A stretch of DNA of 64,000 bases from JBMOUD01 sp049319665 (GCF_049319665.1 NZ_JBMOUD010000013.1:70308-134307), one strand, 5' to 3'. Positions 16,124 through 24,428 are shown, counted from the stretch's first letter. Notes: generated by a model from the sequence alone, not told the origin. Made by a program: numbers and translations.

Positions 16124-16960
16124 TCAATCGCCGAAAAATTCTATAGCTTGGCCGTTTAGGCGCGGGTGATGTATCACTACATCCAAAAATTGGCCGGTGT
16201 AGAAATCGAACACAACGACCTCATCTTGCGCCACGCAGTACAAATGCCCGCCAGGACCGAATCTTAGCCCACGCGGATGACGGAAAGAGACTCTTTTTTC
16301 CGGTGAGAATATCCGCACAAGTTCGCCATTCAGCCGATCGTATTCTCGTACCGTAGTGACCGAGGAGTCCTGCCCATAGGGAAATTCGCTCGATACCAGA
16401 ATATTGCCGTTGGGACCGATTGCTAAATCAAGTGGGCTCACGGCATTATCGGTAATATGACGGGCCGATTTAAGCTTGCCATCCGGTGAAAATTCCAGAA
16501 TGGTATTTTCACCATTACCTTGTGGGCCAATACCTGAGGCTAAGAACAAGCTGCCATCATCGGCGTAAGCAAAGCCCCTTGGGAATGGCACAACACCATG
16601 TTGTAGCACGGGTATTGCTCTGCTATCCAGATTGGCAGGGAAGGCCGTGACGGTTTTGTCGGTACGTAGCCCAACATAATATTGTCCGTTCGGACCCAGA
16701 TTGCCACCACCAGCGTTAAGTCCGGGAATATGTCCGCTGTCGAGTTGAATTGTGCCACTTTTATCCAGTGCCAGTATCCTGTCGCTACCACTGTTAATGT
16801 ACAGCAGTTGGCTATCGGTACTCACGCGCATACCACGTGGGTCCGTGATCCGCGGATCGTCGCTGAATGTCCCGAGGGGCAAGCCATCTATAGAAAATGC
16901 CAGAACCTGGCCATATCCATCCCCGTTGGCACCTGAAGCACTTGTGACGAGTATCTTCAT
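16124..16960 (-). CDS. NHL/SMP-30-type beta-propeller protein
   Basis: A 278-residue protein of repeated beta blades with NHL-like signatures (DPRGMRVSTDSQLLYINSGSDRILALDKSG, FRHPRGLRFGPGGHLYCV). Blades recur about every 45 residues. No catalytic motif is identifiable, so it may bind a ligand or be a lactonase relative. As annotated it has no signal peptide. The ATG overlaps the stop of a 31-codon frame (ATGA) and the adjacent GAGG is too close to the start to serve well, so translation may be coupled to that frame. It is followed by the LysR gene. Confidence 0.75.
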   Translation of the reverse strand: MKILVTSASGANGDGYGQVLAFSIDGLPLGTFSDDPRITDPRGMRVSTDSQLLYINSGSDRILALDKSGTIQLDSGHIPGLNAGGGNLGPNGQYYVGLRTDKTVTAFPANLDSRAIPVLQHGVVPFPRGFAYADDGSLFLASGIGPQGNGENTILEFSPDGKLKSARHITDNAVSPLDLAIGPNGNILVSSEFPYGQDSSVTTVREYDRLNGELVRIFSPEKRVSFRHPRGLRFGPGGHLYCVAQDEVVVFDFYTGQFLDVVIHHPRLNGQAIEFFGD

Positions 16961-17052
16961 CCTCTTAATGCCTGTACGCAGGATACATTGAGCATGGATC
17001 GGTATATCAAACGGGGAGCGGTTAACAGAAGGGCGCAGAAAAACCTATTCAT
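16957..17052 (-). CDS. 31-residue leader frame upstream of the NHL propeller
   Basis: This minus-strand frame starts with ATG at 17050-17052 and a good Shine-Dalgarno (AAGGA, 7 bases before the ATG). It encodes MNRFFCALLLTAPRLIYRSM followed by eleven more residues. The start is hydrophobic and signal-like. Its TGA overlaps the ATG of the propeller gene (ATGA). It could be a short coupling peptide, a frameshifted signal sequence of the propeller, or chance. I favour one of the first two, but only weakly. Confidence 0.35.
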   Translation of the reverse strand: MNRFFCALLLTAPRLIYRSMLNVSCVQALRG

Positions 17053-17333
17053 TGGGTTATCCTTGATGTGATAGAGGGAAACACATCATCTTCAGCGCAG
17101 GCAGCTCGCAGCGGAAGGCCTCTGTTGGCAATAGATGTCATTCCACAGAGGAATAAATAGTGTCAAAAGCCGGACAGGGAACTGTTTCAGATATCCTAAT
17201 TGATGTTTTCTTGTATTTCGTTGTCCCCTAGCGTTCGATACTCTGTTGCTACCTCGACGCTGATATCCATTGAACAGATAGAGAAAAGGGCGCATTAAGC
17301 GCCCATTTCTAATCATTATGCGAAGCGAAGCAA
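17053..17333. other. Intergenic region between two minus-strand accessory genes
   Basis: A 281-base interval between the hydrolase (ending at 17334) and the leader frame. It contains the hydrolase terminator at 17284-17304. The rest should hold the promoter of the propeller-LysR unit, but I see no clear -35/-10 pair. Confidence 0.4.
17284..17304 (-). terminator. Terminator after the alpha/beta hydrolase gene
   Basis: Stem GGGCGC / GCGCCC with a 5-base loop, followed on the minus strand by TTTTCTC. It lies 30 bases beyond the stop codon. Confidence 0.75.
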
Positions 17334-18116
17334 TTAGTAGCCAGGTACGTGAGCCGCTTTCATGATCAGATTTGCTACGGCTTGAGGCTGAGAGATTAAC
17401 GATACGTGGCTAGATTTTAGCTCTATCGTTTGCGCATGCATGCGCTTTGCCATAAAGCGTTCAAGATCTGGGTTAATGGTGCGATCTTCGGTAGAAACAG
17501 CATAGTAGGTTGGCTTAAATTGCCATGCCGCTACCGTTGTTTTGGCCATGGTGATTGCTTTTCCCATTGGCTGCTGAACTGCGTAATAGGCTTTAGCCTC
17601 TTTTTCCGGCAGATCGCCTGCGAAATCATGAATGAAAGCGGATTCTGTCAACGCGCCAAAATCACCATTCCACTTTATTCCGGCAGATGCCGGTGCTGCT
17701 GGGAATTTCTTAGTCAGCGCAGGGTAATCTTCACCGGCCTCTGGCGCGCGGGCAGCAATATAGACCAAACCTTTTACTTCTGGCTCATTACCCGCTTGGC
17801 TGATGACCATGCCGCCATAAGAGTGTGCTACCAAGATGACCGGGCCATTTTGTAGCGCCAGCGCACGTTTTACTGCAGCAACATCATTATCCAATGAGGT
17901 TGTTGGGTTCTGAACTGAGGTCACATGCAGGCCTTTGGCTTGCAGCAGCGGGATAACTTTGGACCAGCTTGACCCATCAGCAAATAAGCCATGAACCAGA
18001 ACGATATTAGTGACTTCTTGGGGTGCCGATGTTGATGTGGTATCTGCTTGAGCAACAGAGACGCCCATTCCAGCAATAACCAGTGAAGCGATAAACGATA
18101 GATTGCGCAGTTTCAT
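17334..18116 (-). CDS. Secreted alpha/beta hydrolase
   Basis: A 260-residue protein with a signal peptide (MKLRNLSFIASLVIAGMGVSVAQA, cleavage after residue 24), so it is periplasmic or exported. The core is an alpha/beta hydrolase: oxyanion region IVLVHGLFADGSSW (38-51), nucleophile elbow AHSYGG with Ser99, and the C-terminal His in SSHVSLISQP (about H237). It resembles the plant-type esterase/hydroxynitrile-lyase-like group (Pfam Abhydrolase_6) common in proteobacteria. The natural substrate is unknown. It is monocistronic, ending in its own terminator. Confidence 0.85.
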   Translation of the reverse strand: MKLRNLSFIASLVIAGMGVSVAQADTTSTSAPQEVTNIVLVHGLFADGSSWSKVIPLLQAKGLHVTSVQNPTTSLDNDVAAVKRALALQNGPVILVAHSYGGMVISQAGNEPEVKGLVYIAARAPEAGEDYPALTKKFPAAPASAGIKWNGDFGALTESAFIHDFAGDLPEKEAKAYYAVQQPMGKAITMAKTTVAAWQFKPTYYAVSTEDRTINPDLERFMAKRMHAQTIELKSSHVSLISQPQAVANLIMKAAHVPGY

Positions 18117-18223
18117 GATGATTCCTCTAAACAGGGTGTGAATCGCAATATATCAAGCCGGGGGCAACAAAAGGCTGACTCAAAAATGACAAAAGAATGA
18201 CAAGCCTGGCAAGGTGACCTCTC

Positions 18224-19507
18224 TTACTTAACTACCGCCGTCATCAGCTCATTAAACCGTGTGGTATAGGCTGGCGATAGCATCTCGCGTTTCATCGCCC
18301 AGCTGCGTTCGATGCCCTGACCGGCGAACCATATTTTGCCGATACCTTGTTGGTTGATGCGATCCAGCGTTTGCATTAGCCGTTGGCTGTTGGGTTTTGG
18401 CTGATACTCATCAAACAGATTAAGTTGTGCCACGCCTTGACTGAAAAAGTCACCCAACATTACGCCACCTTTCTGATAGCGGTAGCCGGGCTTCCAGATT
18501 TGTTCGAGGCAACGTACTGCTGCATTGAGAATATCGCGACTGTCTTGCGTTGGAGTATTCACGGCGATCGCCGAATAGTTACTGTAATAGGGAATATTAG
18601 GGTCGTGCGGGCTGGTTTTGATAAAGGCGGAGATATAGCGGCAATATTGGTGCTCAGCGCGTAGTTTCTCTGCTGCTCGCACCGCGTAGCTGCAAATTGC
18701 TTCGCGCATATCCTGAAACTCGGTAATGCGCTCACCAAAGGAACGCGAACAGATAATCTGTTGTTTACTTGGCAATGACTCTTCAAAGGCCAGGCAACTT
18801 TCTCCCCGAAGCTCCCGCACCGTGCGCTCGAGTACTACGCTAAAATGCTTGCGGATTAACGTCGATGGACTGTCTGCCAGTTGCAATGCAGTTTTAATCC
18901 CCAACATATTCAACTGTTTACTAATACGTCGGCCCACGCCCCAGACTTCACCCACCGGGATCAGATGCATTAATTTTCTTTGTCGTTCAGACGATGATAA
19001 ATCCAGCACGCCGCCGGTTGCCTTCCAGGTTTTCGCCGCCAGATTAGCCAGTTTGGCCAACGTTTTGGTGGGGGCGATACCGACGCCAACCGCGAGGTGA
19101 TTCTCTTTATAGATTTTATCTTGAATCTGTTTACCAAAGTCGTGCAGCGGCATAAGTTTATTGATACCACTGAGATCAAGAAAGGCTTCATCAATCGAAT
19201 ACACATCGACTGCCGGGGCCAGTGCTTCCAGCGTTTCCATCACCCGATTAGACATATCTGCATATAGCGCATAGTTGGAGGAAAAGACCGCCACATTATG
19301 ACGCTTAACCTCATCGCGTATCTTAAAATACGGCGCGCCCATTTTTATCTCTAGGCGCTTGGCCTCAGCATTACGAGCGATAACGCAGCCGTCGTTATTC
19401 GACAGTACTACTACCGGGCGTCCGCGTAAGTCTGGCCGAAAAATGGTTTCGCAGGAGGCGTAAAACGAATTAACGTCCACCAGGGCAAACATCTCAGCGT
19501 GCCGCAT
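18224..19507 (-). CDS. umuC: DNA polymerase V catalytic subunit UmuC
   Basis: A 427-residue Y-family translesion polymerase. Catalytic motifs are DVNSFYASCE near the N-terminus and YSIDEAFLDLSG at about 100. Helix-hairpin-helix and little-finger domains follow. E. coli UmuC has 422 residues. It overlaps the end of umuD by 14 bases, as is usual for umuDC, and should be made only after DNA damage. With the processed UmuD' dimer and RecA-ATP it copies past lesions and causes SOS mutagenesis. No frameshift is seen. Confidence 0.96.
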   Translation of the reverse strand: MRHAEMFALVDVNSFYASCETIFRPDLRGRPVVVLSNNDGCVIARNAEAKRLEIKMGAPYFKIRDEVKRHNVAVFSSNYALYADMSNRVMETLEALAPAVDVYSIDEAFLDLSGINKLMPLHDFGKQIQDKIYKENHLAVGVGIAPTKTLAKLANLAAKTWKATGGVLDLSSSERQRKLMHLIPVGEVWGVGRRISKQLNMLGIKTALQLADSPSTLIRKHFSVVLERTVRELRGESCLAFEESLPSKQQIICSRSFGERITEFQDMREAICSYAVRAAEKLRAEHQYCRYISAFIKTSPHDPNIPYYSNYSAIAVNTPTQDSRDILNAAVRCLEQIWKPGYRYQKGGVMLGDFFSQGVAQLNLFDEYQPKPNSQRLMQTLDRINQQGIGKIWFAGQGIERSWAMKREMLSPAYTTRFNELMTAVVK

Positions 19508-19916
19508 AAATAATAAAAGTCACCACTCCGAAGATCTCTAGCGATGTGTCGTCATCAAAGGTAATAGGCGCATAGCTGGGGTTCATAGCCAGCAGTTGCA
19601 GCCTCGGTTTGGTACAAAGCCTTTTGACGGTAAATTCGCCATTAACCGATGCTACGACAATATTGTCATGTACCGCGGTCAGCGCGCTATCGACCACTAG
19701 CAAATCCCCTTCATTGATATTGGCATCAGTCATTGAATGCCCAGAAACGCGCACAAAATAAGTGGCGCTAGGGTGCTGGACTAAAAATTTGTTCAGATCA
19801 AGGCGTGACTCAACGTAGTCCTGTGCTGGGCTAGGGAAACCGCAAGGCACGCGCTCCAGGAATAGCGGCAGTAAGGACTCTGACTGAGACTCAGTGGGTT
19901 TGTAGCAGATCATCAC
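19494..19916 (-). CDS. umuD: UmuD, self-cleaving subunit of DNA polymerase V
   Basis: A 140-residue LexA-like protein. The autocleavage site is Cys25-Gly26 (VPCGFPS), with catalytic Ser61 in SGHSM and Lys98 in FTVKR. If translation starts at the second Met (19913), the numbers become Ser60 and Lys97, as in E. coli UmuD. RecA-stimulated self-cleavage gives UmuD', which joins UmuC. The LexA box at 19928-19947 lies just upstream. First gene of umuDC. Confidence 0.96.
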   Translation of the reverse strand: MMICYKPTESQSESLLPLFLERVPCGFPSPAQDYVESRLDLNKFLVQHPSATYFVRVSGHSMTDANINEGDLLVVDSALTAVHDNIVVASVNGEFTVKRLCTKPRLQLLAMNPSYAPITFDDDTSLEIFGVVTFIIYAAR

Positions 19917-19927
19917 ACACCTATTAA

Positions 19928-19947
19928 TACTGTTTTTATATACAGTA
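19928..19947 (-). promoter_or_regulatory. LexA box and promoter of umuDC
   Basis: The 20-mer TACTGTTTTTATATACAGTA has the ideal CTGT-N8-ACAG form and lies 12 bases upstream of umuD. On the minus strand a perfect -35, TTGACA (complement at 19963-19968), is followed after 18 bases by TGTATA inside the LexA box. LexA would thus block RNA polymerase directly. Confidence 0.93.
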
Positions 19948-20155
19948 TTAATGTTGGCAATCTGTCAATCAAGACTGTGTGATAAAGAAAATGCTATCAG
20001 GTTGATGAATGAGGGAATTTAGTTTTGACCTCATTCCTTGAATATTTTGTATGCTAAGAAAAAGGCTGGTGGTTTGTATCGTTCGAATCGTTAAACAAAA
20101 TTACAATATTACTCATACAAACTTTGCGAATAGCTCTTATAGCAGGATACTTTTT

Positions 20156-20401
20156 ATGAGCGAACGTCAGCGCATTACTATCTTTGTTCTTCATGATGAC
20201 TCGCCAGCTGATTTTGAATTTGTCCTGGCATGGATAGAAAAATGGAAAAGTGTTGTCAGTATTGCTGATTATAGTACGGGGGGATGGGAGCATTTATGGG
20301 ATATAGAAGCCCCTGCCGAAGCGATAATTGAAGTCCCTGAAGAATGGTTATGCCTCAGTGATTGGTCTTCATCACACAGTGGGCTATTCGGCAATAAATG
20401 A
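20156..20401 (+). CDS. Small hypothetical protein
   Basis: An 81-residue acidic protein (MSERQRITIFVLHDDSPADF...). The frame is open from 20051, but the ATG at 20156 has an AGCAGGA Shine-Dalgarno and the following residues look protein-like, whereas the part before does not. It has no signal peptide or membrane span. Trp-rich segments (WIEKWKSV, GGWEHLWDIE, WLCLSDWSS) stand out. I do not recognise a family. It is divergent from umuDC, separated by about 240 bases including the LexA box. Confidence 0.6.
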   Translation: MSERQRITIFVLHDDSPADFEFVLAWIEKWKSVVSIADYSTGGWEHLWDIEAPAEAIIEVPEEWLCLSDWSSSHSGLFGNK

Positions 20402-20788
20402 CTATATTTGAGCATATAAATGAAAAAGGACGGGCGCTGACCCGTCCTAAAGAATATTGATATATTTTTCATGCTTTGCATTACAACGAAAGCGCATCTT
20501 TCACCCCCAGTCGCTGTTAGCAATCTAAGCTCCTAAGGATAAATGGGGCGGTTTCCTAAGATTTTTCCCCTCCTGTCAACGCCAACGTTGTTCACATTGT
20601 TTCTTGACCGATTTGTCTCTCGATTGCCGCTTACCGACAGCTTAAAATTTATGGGGTATATAATAAAAAAAGATGTCTAATTCTATTTAATTACCACTTT
20701 TATAGATAACTCATACGATATTAATGCGTTTCTTACCTGAGCCAAAATCTATTAACATTTTTGCAATGTTTTGTGGGGGGGGAAGAAT
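20402..20788. other. Intergenic region upstream of the TDT transporter
   Basis: A 387-base gap. A 7-bp hairpin GGACGGG / CCCGTCC (20428-20434, 20441-20447) stands 26 bases after the small gene; T-rich sequence follows it better on the minus strand. TATATAAT near 20655-20662 is a likely -10 for the transporter, without a well-spaced -35. The gap ends with a run of eight G (20775-20782) that forms the Shine-Dalgarno. Confidence 0.45.
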
Positions 20789-21949
20789 ATGAGTGACCAA
20801 AAAATTGCGGCAATATTCGCTGGCGCAACACCGCTTAATGCGCTGAAAGAGCCGACAGAAGTTATTCGTCAGTTTACGCCAAACTGGTTTGCCGCCACGA
20901 TGGGGACGGGGATTTTATCCTTGTCGCTTGCACAGTTTCCTTGGCCTGTTCCTGGATTACAGGCTATTGCCGAAGGGCTTTGGATGTTCAACATCCTGCT
21001 TTTCGTCCTGTTTTCCATGATATATCTGGCGCGTTGGATCATGTATTTCGACGAAGCGAAGCGGGTATTTGGACACTCTACGGTATCCATGTTCTTCGGG
21101 ACAATCCCGATGGGGATGGCAACGATTATCAATGGGTTGTTGGTATTCGGTTTGCCGCGTTGGGGGGCGAGTGTTGTACCGATTGCTGAGGTTCTCTGGT
21201 GGCTGGATGTAGCGATGGCGCTGCTTTGTGGTGTTTGTATTCCCTATATGATGTTTACCCGGCAAGAACACCGTATCGATCAGATGACAGCCGTCTGGTT
21301 GTTACCCGTTGTTGCCGCTGAGGTTGCTGCCGTTAGCGGTGGGTTACTGGCACCGCATATCGCCGATGTACACACCCAGCTTTATGTGGTTATCACCAGC
21401 TACGTACTCTGGGCCTATTCTGTTCCTATTGCGCTAAGTATTTTGGTTATTTTGCTGTTGCGTATGGCGCTGCATAAACTGCCTCATGAAAGCATGGCAG
21501 CCTCAAGCTGGCTAGCTCTTGGTCCTATTGGTACGGGTTCTTTGGGTATGTTAGTTATCGGAGGGGATGCGCCGGCTATTTTTGCCGCGAATAATATGGC
21601 AATGCTGGGCAATATTGCACAAGGCGTAGGATTTGTATCTGGGATTCTGTTTTGGGGATGTGGCTTATGGTGGATGTTATTGGCAGCCATGATCACTATT
21701 CGCTATTGTCGCAACGGAGCCATTCCTTTTAATCTTGGATGGTGGGGTTTTACCTTCCCATTGGGTGTTTATACGGTGACAACGCTGAAACTGGCAACGT
21801 TGATTGATATTGCGTTTTTCAAAGTGTTTGGTGCCGTCTTAGTGATCGCTTTGGCTCTGATGTGGAGCTTAGTAGCAGTAAAAACCATCAGAGGCGCTTG
21901 GAGAGGCACCCTGTTTGTTTCGCCTTGTATTAGTGGCCTGAAGAAATAA
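20789..21949 (+). CDS. TDT family transporter (TehA/Mae1/Ssu1-like)
   Basis: A 386-residue membrane protein with ten predicted spans, of the tellurite-resistance/dicarboxylate transporter (TDT) family. The N-terminal block RQFTPNWFAATMGTGILSL is characteristic, with a conserved Trp-Phe and Gly-rich start of helix 1. Members move dicarboxylates, sulfite or act as anion channels; the substrate is not decided here. Start chosen at ATG 20789, 6 bases after a G8 tract, rather than an upstream alternative at 20771 that would lie in the tract. Alone in its transcript; VOC gene follows convergently. Confidence 0.85.
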   Translation: MSDQKIAAIFAGATPLNALKEPTEVIRQFTPNWFAATMGTGILSLSLAQFPWPVPGLQAIAEGLWMFNILLFVLFSMIYLARWIMYFDEAKRVFGHSTVSMFFGTIPMGMATIINGLLVFGLPRWGASVVPIAEVLWWLDVAMALLCGVCIPYMMFTRQEHRIDQMTAVWLLPVVAAEVAAVSGGLLAPHIADVHTQLYVVITSYVLWAYSVPIALSILVILLLRMALHKLPHESMAASSWLALGPIGTGSLGMLVIGGDAPAIFAANNMAMLGNIAQGVGFVSGILFWGCGLWWMLLAAMITIRYCRNGAIPFNLGWWGFTFPLGVYTVTTLKLATLIDIAFFKVFGAVLVIALALMWSLVAVKTIRGAWRGTLFVSPCISGLKK

Positions 21950-21980
21950 TCAGCAGTATTGAGTTTGGATCTGCACGCTA

Positions 21981-22340
21981 TTAATTCTGAATCAGGCGCA
22001 GTAGCGACCCATCAAGGTCAATCAGCGCGGCCATTGTTATCCCCGCTGGCAGTTGCTCCGGCGGGTGCAGGCGTGGGGCACCTTCATTAAGCTCGGTTAT
22101 GCCACTTGATTGGCATTGAGCATAAAAGGCACCGAGGTCGTCTACACGCAGGCAACAGCTAAACCAACTGCTGAGCGGGTCAAGCTCTGGATGCGGGAAG
22201 AACTCCAGCTGTAGACCCAACAAATTCATGATCAGCCAGCTATCATCGCGGTATGTCGTGTTAAACCCCAGATTCGCGTAAAACTGCTCAGTTTTATCAA
22301 AGCTGCGGGACGGTAAATTGGGTGTTGCGTGATTAGCCAT
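21981..22340 (-). CDS. VOC family protein, bleomycin-resistance-like
   Basis: A 119-residue protein of the vicinal-oxygen-chelate fold. The opening (NLPSRSFDKTEQFYANLGF) and the ending (ALIDLDGSLLRLIQN) follow the bleomycin-binding/glyoxalase-like pattern. The expected form is a dimer that binds small molecules or metal. Resistance to bleomycin-type drugs cannot be assumed from sequence alone. It is read from its own start, 51 bases downstream of the panM stop on the same strand, so cotranscription with panM is possible. Confidence 0.82.
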   Translation of the reverse strand: MANHATPNLPSRSFDKTEQFYANLGFNTTYRDDSWLIMNLLGLQLEFFPHPELDPLSSWFSCCLRVDDLGAFYAQCQSSGITELNEGAPRLHPPEQLPAGITMAALIDLDGSLLRLIQN

Positions 22341-22391
22341 AAAGCCTCTCTAATTATTGGCTCGATACTACATTGGCTCGATACGGCCAAA

Positions 22392-22787
22392 TCACGATAA
22401 TGACTGCTCTCGCTGCCAGCCATCGGGTATTACTACAAACCCGCAGGCCTGCATAAAGGCGTCGAGCAGCTTGTCATTATCGGCGCTATACAGCGCCCAT
22501 CTATCTATCTCTGGCAGTTGCCGTTGTACTTCTTCAAGCAGGTATAGACCAACGCCGCGTCGGCGCGTGACTTCTCGTACCAATAAATCACTGAGTTCGG
22601 CTGTTTTCCCGCTGATTTTAACTTTCACCGCCGCTAACAGGCGATCGTTAAAACGTGCGGCAAATATGGCGTGATCCGCGCTTAACCAGGGTTGCCACGC
22701 TTCCAGGTTTTGTTGCGGCCAAATCTTACCTAGGTCAATCAGGTCCTGTGCGCTGAATTGGCGCACTCTTTCGATCGTTAATTTCAT
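22392..22787 (-). CDS. panM: PanD maturation and regulation factor PanM/PanZ
   Basis: A 131-residue GNAT-fold protein (E. coli YhhK/PanM, 127 residues). It binds acetyl-CoA and triggers self-cleavage of pro-aspartate decarboxylase PanD to make the pyruvoyl enzyme for beta-alanine, and at high CoA inhibits it. The acetyl-CoA loop REVTRRRGVGLYLLEEV (about 66-82) is nearly identical to the E. coli one. It is divergent from livK as in E. coli. Confidence 0.94.
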   Translation of the reverse strand: MKLTIERVRQFSAQDLIDLGKIWPQQNLEAWQPWLSADHAIFAARFNDRLLAAVKVKISGKTAELSDLLVREVTRRRGVGLYLLEEVQRQLPEIDRWALYSADNDKLLDAFMQACGFVVIPDGWQREQSLS

Positions 22788-23208
22788 GGTGAAGTCATCA
22801 AGGAAAACAGAGTGTCAGTGTAGCGGATTGCTGATTAAGTCCCGCGTAACTTTTTTTGTACAGTAACAGGTTGAAAGTTTTTTGCCGATCTTTGTATAAG
22901 GAATAAACGTTGGCATAAATGGTATTTAATCAGTTTTAAACACTAACTTAATTCACTTTAGCCCGCTTTTTAGCCAAATAAAATTCTGTTTACACCTATT
23001 GTTTCTAACAATGTGATTTGATTTGCAGAAGAAAATTCCTGTTTAATAATATGATAAATAAAGTCTTATTTGATATTAAAACAAAAATAAGTCGCTAACT
23101 CGTTATTACTTATAAGTAAATTCCTAAGTGATGATGTTTTAGACGACAACAATGCAAACAATAAAAAATACAAACATCACAACTGACAAAACTGAGTGGG
23201 GTAATAGG
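22788..23208. other. panM-livK divergent intergenic region
   Basis: This 421-base AT-rich gap must carry the liv promoter. A possible pair is TTGCAG followed after 16 bases by AATAAT, near 23020-23050. E. coli liv is repressed by Lrp with leucine; AT-rich Lrp sites would be expected but are too degenerate to place. No open frame of merit. Confidence 0.4.
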
Positions 23209-24318
23209 ATGAAAGCAACAGGAAAAATCTGGCTGGCGGGTTGTATCGCATTGGCAATGAGCCACAGTGCTATCGCTAAAGACATTAAAGTAGCGATTGT
23301 TGGTGCGATGTCTGGCCCAGTAGCACAATACGGTGATATGGAATTTACCGGTGCTAAACAAGCCATTGCCGATATTAATGCCAAAGGTGGGATTAAAGGC
23401 GACAAATTAGTGGGTGTGGAATATGACGATGCTTGTGACCCAAAACAAGCCGTTGCTGTTGCCAACAAAGTGATCAATGACGGTATCCGTTATGTTATCG
23501 GTCACCTGTGTTCTTCTTCAACGCAACCAGCGTCTGATATCTATGAAGACGAAGGCGTGCTGATGATTACCCCAGCGGCCACCAATGCTGACCTGACCAC
23601 ACGTGGTTATAAGTTGGTGATGCGTACCACCGGTCTGGACTCCGACCAAGGGCCAACGGCGGCGAAATACATTCTGAGCGCCATCAAACCAAAACGTATT
23701 GCGGTAGTACATGACAAACAGCAATACGGCCAAGGCTTGGCAACCTCAGTGCGCGATAGCCTGCAAAAAGCCGGTGCCAATGTGGTGCTGTTTGAAGGAA
23801 TCACCGCTGGTGATAAAGACTTCTCTGTGCTGGTCGATCGCCTGAAGAAAGATAACGTCGATTTTGTCTACTTTGGCGGCTACTACCCAGAGATGGGACA
23901 AATCCTGCGCCAGGCTAAACAAGCCGGTCTGGATGCTAAATTTATGGGTCCAGAAGGCGTGGGTAACTCTTCGCTGTCAAACATCGCCGGTGCCGCTTCT
24001 GAAGGTATGTTTGTGACGCTGCCAAAACGTTACGACCAGGTACCTGCTAACCAGCCGATTGTGGCGGAGCTGAAAGCCAACAAGCAAGATCCAACCGGGC
24101 CATTTGTATGGACCACTTACGCTGCACTACAAGCGTTGACCACCGGGATGGAGCGTAGCGGCAGCATGGAACCTGCGGATATTGCCAAAAACCTGAAATC
24201 TCAATCGGTAGATACCGTCATGGGGCCGTTGAGCTGGGATGAGAAGGGCGACCTGAAAGGCTTCGAGTTCGGTGTCTTCGAGTGGCATAAAGACGGCACT
24301 TCAACGCCTATCCAATAA
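23209..24318 (+). CDS. livK: Leucine/branched-chain amino-acid periplasmic binding protein
   Basis: A 369-residue precursor with signal peptide MKATGKIWLAGCIALAMSHSAIA. The mature part starts KDIKVAIVGAMSGPVAQYGD and has two Cys (DDACDP, HLCSSST) as in LivJ/LivK. It captures Leu/Ile/Val in the periplasm and delivers them to LivHMGF. The start was put at ATG 23209 rather than 23152, because the signal peptide and homology begin there. A single binding protein is present in the operon; E. coli also has livJ nearby. A hairpin separates it from livH. Confidence 0.94.
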   Translation: MKATGKIWLAGCIALAMSHSAIAKDIKVAIVGAMSGPVAQYGDMEFTGAKQAIADINAKGGIKGDKLVGVEYDDACDPKQAVAVANKVINDGIRYVIGHLCSSSTQPASDIYEDEGVLMITPAATNADLTTRGYKLVMRTTGLDSDQGPTAAKYILSAIKPKRIAVVHDKQQYGQGLATSVRDSLQKAGANVVLFEGITAGDKDFSVLVDRLKKDNVDFVYFGGYYPEMGQILRQAKQAGLDAKFMGPEGVGNSSLSNIAGAASEGMFVTLPKRYDQVPANQPIVAELKANKQDPTGPFVWTTYAALQALTTGMERSGSMEPADIAKNLKSQSVDTVMGPLSWDEKGDLKGFEFGVFEWHKDGTSTPIQ

Positions 24319-24345
24319 TACACCTCTCATTACTTAATGCTTTCT

Positions 24346-24383
24346 CCCTCGCTAGATGTTTATAGATATTTATCTGGCGAGGG
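24346..24383 (+). repeat. 12-bp hairpin between livK and livH
   Basis: Arms 24346-24357 and 24372-24383 (CCCTCGC.../...GCGAGGG) pair over 12 bp with one G-U. No T-run follows. It is likely to be a partial terminator or an mRNA 3' stabiliser that lets the binding protein be made in excess. Confidence 0.55.
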
Positions 24384-24428
24384 GTTGCAGCACCAGTTTT
24401 CAACACCCTTGAAGAATAAGGATAGGGT

